In this document: positions 6,255 through 9,992 of the stretch, piece by piece
Numbering within the stretch: position 1 is the first letter of the stretch
How the letters are laid out: each line of letters opens with the position of its first letter
Source: Chloroflexota bacterium
Lineage (GTDB): Bacteria; Chloroflexota; Dehalococcoidia; Lucifugimonadales; UBA3495
Length of the DNA stretch: 9,992 bases
Reading direction: 5' to 3'
Assembly: GCA_022562335.1 (NCBI GenBank)
Contig: JADFPM010000075.1
Location: 1 to 9,992, forward strand
Notes under the pieces: model-generated
Told to the model about the DNA's origin: nothing
Databases searched by the model: none
The model's input: only the letters and a program-made list of their open reading frames with translations
Translations under genes and position numbers: made by a program

Positions 6255-6577
6255 GCCCGGAAACCGATCGTCCGGCTGCGAAAATTGTCCGGGCCTTGGG
6301 GTGACCATGGTGGAAATGGGATGGTGGGAATCGCTCTTTATGCTACTATTAGGGGCGTTGGGCTATCCGGTGATTACGAAAGCCCCAATGCGAAGCCGGA
6401 AACGGGCATGGCTGGTCAACTTTCCTCCGATTGGTTGCTCTGTGATTCCGGGTTTCACCGGCCAATGGTTTTGGGACCTCGGTGGTCCGGATTTCAATTC
6501 CTTGAGTTCGCGGCGGCCCTTATGGCATTTAGATGAAATCTAGGTCTTAACCGCGGGCGGAGCTAGGCATTCGAGCA
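6255..6577 (+). other. 323-bp stretch with no convincing gene
   Basis: It begins with an inverted repeat right after the cvpA stop: GCCCGGA (6255-6261) and TCCGGGC (6288-6294), a perfect 7-bp stem around 26 nt, perhaps a weak transcript end. A GTG-initiated frame at 6301-6543 would give 80 residues with a hydrophobic start (WWESLFMLLLGALGY) and a tail without family character. It has no Shine-Dalgarno sequence, and I rate it as probably not coding or a decayed remnant. A small TAGAT-GAA-ATCTA repeat lies at 6530-6542. No tRNA T-loop signature, T-run terminator or strong promoter was found. Confidence 0.5.
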
Positions 6578-7192
6578 GTGGTCAGCCAAACTCACAAGGG
6601 GAAACTGGCCGAGGCGCCGCCGGGAAGGAATGGTGTGAAAACCGATCCGCCGGCCTCCTCCGAGATGGTGGTTAGGGCGCCGGTCTTGGTGCTTAACCTT
6701 AACTACGTTCCCATAAACGTGTGCACGGTTCGCCGTGCGGTGGTGCTGCTGGTCAAGGAAAAGGCCGAGTTGTTGGAGAACCACCAGGGCCAACTTCACA
6801 CGGTGGATCGCATCATTGACGCGCCTTCCGTTATCCGCTTGGCATATCTGGTCAAGCGGCCCTTTTTACCCAGAAAGCTGTCCAAGAAAGAGGTTTTTCT
6901 CAGGGACCGCTATACCTGCCAATATTGCGCCAAGAAATCCCAGGACCTGACCCTTGACCATGTGGTTCCCCGCCGCCAGCACGGTCCGCACACCTGGGAT
7001 AATGTGGTGGCCGCCTGCACGCGATGCAATCTGCGTAAGGCGGGACGGACTCCGGCAGAAGCGAATATGAAGCTGTCCAAAACCCCCAGGGCGCCCGACC
7101 CAAACCCGTATCTGATCCTTCAAAACAGGGTGATCTTGGACGAATGGCAGGCGTATCTGCCCTGGGCGATACGCGGCGTTCAAGAGGGATAA
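6578..7192 (+). CDS. HNH endonuclease-fold protein
   Basis: This 204-residue protein has a complete zinc-ribbon HNH domain. Two CxxC pairs (C114QYC117 and C147TRC150) frame the core L126-D127-H128-V129, N142 (WDNVVAAC) and the terminal N151LRK. The N-terminal part PVLVLNLNYVPINVCTVRRAVVLLVKEKAELLE (35-67) is the lead-in seen in a widespread family of stand-alone HNH proteins, usually encoded chromosomally outside phages. It should bind and may nick or cut nucleic acid with a divalent metal; the physiological role of this subfamily is not established. The GTG at 6578 is the longest start. GTG 6635 (AAGGA three bases upstream) and ATG 6665 are alternatives, and the first 30 residues look disordered. 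It converges on ricT; a hairpin separates the two stops. Confidence 0.85.
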   Translation: MVSQTHKGKLAEAPPGRNGVKTDPPASSEMVVRAPVLVLNLNYVPINVCTVRRAVVLLVKEKAELLENHQGQLHTVDRIIDAPSVIRLAYLVKRPFLPRKLSKKEVFLRDRYTCQYCAKKSQDLTLDHVVPRRQHGPHTWDNVVAACTRCNLRKAGRTPAEANMKLSKTPRAPDPNPYLILQNRVILDEWQAYLPWAIRGVQEG

Positions 7193-7193
7193 A

Positions 7194-7221
7194 CCGGTGA
7201 CATGCCGGGTGCATGAACCGG
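7194..7221. terminator. Hairpin between convergent HNH and ricT genes (putative two-way terminator)
   Basis: CCGGT (7194-7198) pairs with ACCGG (7217-7221), and CATGC (7201-7205) pairs with GCATG (7211-7215) around the loop CGGGT. This is a 10-bp stem with a 2x1 internal loop, starting one base after the HNH stop and ending 13 bases from the ricT stop. There is no U-tract in either direction, so it would be an atypical terminator or an mRNA-stabilising 3' end. Confidence 0.45.
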
Positions 7222-7234
7222 GGGGAATCCAGCC

Positions 7235-8050
7235 TTAGTTGCGGTCGGGCGGGAAGCGCTCCAACCGGGCCATGGGCCATTCGAACACCCGGTCATCAGC
7301 ATACTGAACCGACACCGTCTCCTTCAGACGATGGCCCACTATCACCTTGGCCCTACCCTCGGGAGTGCCCACTTCTTCGCCGATACGGGGCATGGCCTTG
7401 TTTACCTGCCGGTATTGCTCATACTCGAACCTTAAGCAGCAACGCAAGCGGCCACAGGCTCCTGCCAGACCATCGGCGCTGATGGGCAGCGCCTGTTCTT
7501 TGGCCATGCGTATGGAAACGGCTTCAAACTTGTTCATCCAGCTGACGCAACAGAGGGTCCGTCCGCACCTGCCGATCCCTCCGGTTATTTTGGCCACGTC
7601 CCGGTCGCCTACCTGACGCAGCTCCACCCGGCATCGTAAGGACACGCCCAACTCGCGTATCAAAGGCCGGAAATCCACCCGGCCCTCGGCTCCGAAGCTA
7701 ACGGTCAACCTGGTGCGGTCGAAGGTGTACCGGGCCTCTACGATCTTCATGGGAAGGCCGAGGTCACGGGTTTTGGAACGAGCCAGCACAAAGGCGTCTC
7801 TTTCCATCTCCTGGTTTCGCTGCAGGTTACCCAAGTCCGAGGAGGTGGCTATGCGGAGTACCAAGGGCAGCGGTTTGTCCTGGGATTGGGCCCAGATCAC
7901 GTCCTGTGGATTCCGGAGCACCTGCCCCAGTTCTGGACCCTTTTCAGCCTGAACCACCACGTATTTGCGAGGGCGAAGGTCGAAGTCTCTTGGGTCCGCA
8001 TAGATGATGGGATCGGCACTGCGAATACGTATTGCTACGATCTTACTCAT
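7235..8050 (-). CDS. ricT: RicT/YaaT-family PSP1 C-terminal domain protein
   Basis: This 271-residue cytosolic protein is of the PSP1/YaaT family. The N-terminal part is KIVAIRIRSADPIIYADP, and the middle carries the family run GAEGRVDFRPLIRELG (120-135). The cysteine-rich core is GIGRCGRTLCC (C162, C167, C168) and ACGRLRCCLRFEYEQY (C199, C204, C205); these match the cysteines through which B. subtilis RicT, with RicA and RicF, holds 4Fe-4S clusters. In Firmicutes that complex aids RNA maturation by RNase Y and affects sporulation, competence and biofilm control; the partners are not in this window. The holB-yaaT order is the one known from Firmicutes. The ATG at 8050 is forced by an in-frame TGA just upstream. 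It has no strong ribosome binding site of its own and is preceded by duplicated sequence containing a short leader ORF. Confidence 0.9.
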   Translation of the reverse strand: MSKIVAIRIRSADPIIYADPRDFDLRPRKYVVVQAEKGPELGQVLRNPQDVIWAQSQDKPLPLVLRIATSSDLGNLQRNQEMERDAFVLARSKTRDLGLPMKIVEARYTFDRTRLTVSFGAEGRVDFRPLIRELGVSLRCRVELRQVGDRDVAKITGGIGRCGRTLCCVSWMNKFEAVSIRMAKEQALPISADGLAGACGRLRCCLRFEYEQYRQVNKAMPRIGEEVGTPEGRAKVIVGHRLKETVSVQYADDRVFEWPMARLERFPPDRN

Positions 8051-8091
8051 TCTTACTCATTGTTGGTTCACGTTGGTTCACGGTTGCTCAC
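8041..8091 (-). repeat. Two adjacent 10-bp tandem duplications at the ricT start
   Basis: On the + strand TCTTACTCAT occurs twice in direct tandem (8041-8050, 8051-8060). It is followed at once by GTTGGTTCAC twice in tandem (8062-8071, 8072-8081) and a decayed third copy, GGTTGCTCAC (8082-8091). The first pair duplicates the start region of ricT, giving two ATGs ten bases apart in different frames. Confidence 0.85.
8043..8081 (-). CDS. Putative 12-codon leader peptide overlapping the ricT start
   Basis: On the minus strand, AGGTGAG (8087-8093) lies five bases before GTG at 8081. This opens a frame of 12 codons (VNQREPTMSKNE) that stops with TAA at 8043-8045, inside the ricT start region (ATG 8048-8050). 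The ricT ATG lacks its own good Shine-Dalgarno sequence, so ribosomes finishing this frame, or holB (stop TAG at 8092), could restart at ricT. Whether it is translated is unknown; the frame may be a by-product of the duplications. Confidence 0.3.
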   Translation of the reverse strand: MNQREPTMSKNE

Positions 8092-9111
8092 CTAAGCCCT
8101 GACACTGGCGCCTGGTAATCTTAACATCAAAATTTCGAGGGCAAGACGGGGGCTGGCGTTGCTATCCAAAGCTGCAAGGGTTTCCAGCAGCAATTTGATG
8201 AAATCAACCGTCTCCCCGGTGCTTAACCCGGAGGCAGCCGATCGCAAGTCATCCAGCCGATGAGAATTCTGCAGGTAATCTTCGGCGCCCTCTTTGATCA
8301 AAAGTAAATCACGCCACCACCGTAACCACAAGTAGAGGACCTGGTGGGCTGCTTGACGGTCCTTGGAGAAAAGGTTGGCGATCTCACCGGCGTAGGCGAA
8401 CCTCTGGTCGAGGCCGCCTTGGCAAACCTCCCGGAGCCGGTCCAGTTGGGAATCATGTTCTTCCAAAACCTGAGGATCTTCCCCGGCGGTGATGGCCCAG
8501 CCAAGGCATCCCCGGGAGAGACGGGCCAACCGCTCCGACTCTTCGGAGTTGCCGCCGTGTTTGGATGCCAACTGGTGTTCTATTTGTGTTTTGGGCACCG
8601 GCAAAAGCCTCAGGCGGCGGCAACGTGACCGGATGGTGGCAAGAAGGGCGTCTTCGTCGGCGGTGAGCAACAGGAACAACACCTGTCCGGGAGGTTCCTC
8701 CAGGGTTTTCAACAGAGCGTTGGCAGCTTCTTCGCTCATGGCCTCGGCGCCATCGAAGATGATCACGGTGAAAGCACCTTCGTAGGGTTTCAGGTTTACC
8801 TGGTGCAGCACCTCTTTGATGTCACCGATACCGATGACAGTGCGGGTGGGGCCATCATCGGCGCCCTTGCCAATTCCCACCACTCGAACATCGGAGTGTT
8901 GACCCTGAGCAATACGGGAGCACTGGGTGCAATCCCCGCAGGGGGCCGGGGATGGATCGGAACAATTGACCGCCTGCGCCAGGTCCAAAGCCAGGGTCAT
9001 CTTGCCCACGTGGGGCGGTCCCACCAGAAGGTAGGCGTGGGCCGGCTGCCCCAGCTTCAAGCTTGGCTCGACCTGCCGTAAAATGTGGTCCTGGCCGCGA
9101 ATCTTCCACAT
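8092..9111 (-). CDS. holB: DNA polymerase III delta-prime subunit
   Basis: This 339-residue clamp-loader subunit helps load the sliding clamp on primed DNA. The AAA+ domain starts with IRGQDHI and H25AYLLVG. The Walker A region is GPPHVGKM (31-38), with methionine where nucleotide-binding family members have Thr or Ser, fitting a delta-prime that does not hydrolyse ATP. A four-cysteine zinc module follows (C50, C58, C61, C64 in NC…CGDCTQC). The Walker B-like strand is VIIFDGAEAMS (116-126). The highly conserved NALLKTLEEPP (131-141) and TIRSRC (159-164, the SRC motif with the arginine finger) come next. The C-terminal half is helical, as expected for the collar domain. ATG 9111 begins directly with the conserved region. 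ricT follows 41 nt downstream, an order known from Firmicutes. A TGA-TATAAG box at 9138-9146 on the same strand could be its promoter. Confidence 0.93.
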   Translation of the reverse strand: MWKIRGQDHILRQVEPSLKLGQPAHAYLLVGPPHVGKMTLALDLAQAVNCSDPSPAPCGDCTQCSRIAQGQHSDVRVVGIGKGADDGPTRTVIGIGDIKEVLHQVNLKPYEGAFTVIIFDGAEAMSEEAANALLKTLEEPPGQVLFLLLTADEDALLATIRSRCRRLRLLPVPKTQIEHQLASKHGGNSEESERLARLSRGCLGWAITAGEDPQVLEEHDSQLDRLREVCQGGLDQRFAYAGEIANLFSKDRQAAHQVLYLWLRWWRDLLLIKEGAEDYLQNSHRLDDLRSAASGLSTGETVDFIKLLLETLAALDSNASPRLALEILMLRLPGASVRA

Positions 9112-9137
9112 GGGTGCTGATAACTCCCGAGCGGGGC

Positions 9138-9146
9138 CTTATATCA
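9138..9146 (-). promoter_or_regulatory. Possible extended -10 promoter of holB-ricT
   Basis: The minus strand reads TGA-TATAAG, a one-mismatch -10 hexamer with an extended TGn element, 26 bases before the holB ATG and within the 55-bp gap after the mazF stop. No good -35 is seen. Without it, holB would depend on read-through from mazEF. Confidence 0.3.
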
Positions 9147-9166
9147 GGTAAACACTGAAATCGATG

Positions 9167-9514
9167 TTAATCAAGGGACAGCACCAAACGGAGACCTTCG
9201 TCCAACCCGGACAACTGATCAGGCGGTAACGTTGAAACGCGTTCGCTCAGATACCGTTTGTCCAGCGTGATCAACTGGGAGACATTGATCACCGAGTCCC
9301 TGGGGAGTCCGCTTTGTGCTGGCGTCAAAGCCAGGTTGCCGGGTGCTTCTGACAATCGAGTGTTGGAGGTGACGACTGCCACGATGACGGTTTGAATACG
9401 GCTCAGGTTGAACGGGTCCGACTGGACCACCACCACCGGACGGCGGTTTCCAGGCTCAGAACCCCTGGGAGCCGCCAGGTGCGCCCACCAGATCTCGCCC
9501 CTTTTCAGGACCAT
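9167..9514 (-). CDS. mazF: MazF/PemK-family toxin (endoribonuclease)
   Basis: This 115-residue protein has the full MazF fold signature: KRGEIWWAHLAAPRGSEPGNRRPVVVVQSD at 4-33 (first strands and the RRP turn with R25), VIVAVVTSN at 43-51 containing the conserved Thr49, then GLPRDSVINVSQLITLDKRYL (69-89). Members cut single-stranded mRNA at short specific sequences, stopping translation and growth when the antitoxin is lost. The cut site cannot be predicted here. The ATG overlaps the end of the antitoxin gene by 10 nt, with AAGGA three bases upstream inside that gene, so the toxin is made from the same mRNA through coupled translation. The gene ends 55 bp before holB on the same strand. Confidence 0.93.
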   Translation of the reverse strand: MVLKRGEIWWAHLAAPRGSEPGNRRPVVVVQSDPFNLSRIQTVIVAVVTSNTRLSEAPGNLALTPAQSGLPRDSVINVSQLITLDKRYLSERVSTLPPDQLSGLDEGLRLVLSLD

Positions 9515-9750
9515 TCGTCCTTGGGCAATGATTTTAGCTGCAATTGCTCCAAAAGTGGGTCGATGGGTGATTCTTCGGAGCCCTGGCTATAAACGGCGTT
9601 AAGTTCTTCGGTCACCCCTGCATCTTTATGGTCTCGAAGGAACTCTTGGAGCGCCCGCTGGAACAGTTCGCTTCGTGAGAGTCCCATACGTTTGGCAAGG
9701 CCTTCCGCCGCCCGAAACAGCGGGTCTGGGAGTGAGATGGCCGTTTTCAT
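9505..9750 (-). CDS. mazE: MazE-type ribbon-helix-helix antitoxin
   Basis: This 81-residue protein begins MKTAISLPDPLFRAAEGLAKRMGLSRSELFQRALQEFL (1-38), a clear ribbon-helix-helix DNA-binding domain: a beta strand at 1-7, then two helices around the GLSRSE turn. The C-terminal part is acidic and probably disordered until it binds toxin, ending LQLKSLPKDEW, a typical toxin-wrapping peptide. It should neutralise the adjacent MazF and repress the shared promoter as an RHH dimer. It is an RHH (CopG-like) antitoxin rather than the AbrB-fold MazE of E. coli. The ATG at 9750 has no Shine-Dalgarno sequence; the promoter is placed so that the mRNA would begin on it. Confidence 0.9.
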   Translation of the reverse strand: MKTAISLPDPLFRAAEGLAKRMGLSRSELFQRALQEFLRDHKDAGVTEELNAVYSQGSEESPIDPLLEQLQLKSLPKDEWS

Positions 9751-9756
9751 GCTTCC

Positions 9757-9784
9757 AGTATAACTTGAGTTATACCGGTGTCAA
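9757..9784 (-). promoter_or_regulatory. mazEF promoter (TTGACA-16-TATACT), leaderless
   Basis: On the minus strand a perfect -35 TTGACA (9779-9784) is separated by 16 bp from TATACT (9757-9762). Six bases then separate the -10 from the antitoxin ATG, so the predicted start point falls on the ATG itself. The -35 lies only 3 bp after the stop of the upstream gene. Confidence 0.75.
9758..9775. promoter_or_regulatory. 18-bp inverted repeat, putative antitoxin operator
   Basis: GTATAACT-TG-AGTTATAC is a perfect inverted repeat with 8-bp arms and a 2-bp centre. It covers most of the -10 box and the adjacent spacer, where bound repressor would block RNA polymerase. Its place directly before an RHH antitoxin makes it the expected autoregulatory operator. 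Confidence 0.75.
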
Positions 9785-9787
9785 TTG

Positions 9788-9992
9788 TTAGTTGTACCAT
9801 GTTTTGATCCTGTGACTCATTTCATCATCGCTGATGGTTTGGCCCTCCAGAGAATCCGCTGATCCCCGGTCAATCATCGCCAACACGATACCACTACGCT
9901 TGGCGTTGAATTCAACGCGGAGAATTCTTGTGTGATGTTTCTTGGCCGCGTGAGTGGCCATCTCAACCTCAATCGACTCTTTGATCTCGAGG
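9788..9992 (-). CDS. Unrecognised small protein, C-terminal 67 residues (5' end outside window)
   Basis: The frame is open from the window edge to TAA at 9788-9790. The translation begins LEIKESIEVEMATHAAKK, continues HTRILRVEFNAKRSGIVLAMIDRGSADSLEG, and ends SDDEMSHRIKTWYN. An ATG at 9962 could start a 57-residue protein, but the frame is open before it, so I treat it as partial. The piece is soluble, with a mix of beta-like and charged helical sequence. I do not recognise the family. Its position directly before mazE on the same strand raises the possibility of another small accessory gene such as a toxin-antitoxin component, but no motif supports that. Confidence 0.5.
   Translation of the reverse strand, partial: LEIKESIEVEMATHAAKKHHTRILRVEFNAKRSGIVLAMIDRGSADSLEGQTISDDEMSHRIKTWYN

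Noticed and set aside
1..9992. tRNA genes, rRNA, CRISPR arrays, insertion sequences
   Set aside because: No T-loop signature, regular spaced repeats, transposase motifs or terminal inverted repeats were seen on either strand by eye; a tRNAscan or repeat search was not possible.

Overview
The window reads as bacterial chromosome, apparently core sequence with an accessory island at each end. It is gene-dense, fairly GC-rich over the core part (about 1830-9110), and uses ATG and GTG starts. No rRNA, tRNA, transposase, integrase, phage gene or CRISPR array was seen. Gene content (delta-prime next to a RicT/PSP1 protein, cytidylate kinase coupled to PlsC, CvpA, PAP2, an HNH protein) fits an environmental lineage such as Chloroflexota or another deep-branching Gram-positive-like group. 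That placement is inference; no marker gene here fixes it.

Left end (1-1823, + strand): a type II restriction-modification pair, visibly lower in GC than what follows. The 3' part of a C5-cytosine DNA methyltransferase runs in from outside the window. After 25 nt comes a 298-residue protein that I recognise as a NotI-family restriction endonuclease (four-cysteine metal site and D...ExQ active site). It ends 4 nt from the convergent dgt gene, both stop codons lying in one 10-bp palindrome.

Core, 1828-4729 (- strand): cmk overlaps plsC by 4 nt (ATGA), followed by a 72-residue unknown protein and a dGTPase-family dNTP triphosphohydrolase. These serve nucleotide supply (CMP/dCMP phosphorylation, dNTP hydrolysis) and phospholipid synthesis. 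About 100 bp separates the cmk region from a divergent PAP2 lipid phosphatase gene, and a TATAAT box serves each direction. The + strand continues with cvpA, which has a structured leader and an unusual tail with proline at every fourth residue. A 323-bp stretch with no convincing gene follows, then an HNH nuclease-fold protein.

Core, 7194-9111 (- strand): the HNH gene converges on holB-ricT, and a 10-bp hairpin lies between the convergent stops. The holB-ricT junction carries two adjacent 10-bp tandem duplications. They leave a 12-codon leader ORF with a good ribosome binding site whose stop lies just inside the ricT start.

Right end (9167-9992, - strand): a mazEF-type toxin-antitoxin pair, with a near-consensus promoter overlapped by an 18-bp inverted repeat that should be its operator. 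The predicted start of transcription falls on the antitoxin ATG, so the mRNA would be leaderless. Upstream is the 3' end of an unrecognised small protein gene. The most noteworthy items are the NotI-like R-M pair, the mazE operator/leaderless promoter, the duplicated ricT leader, and the CvpA proline-repeat tail.
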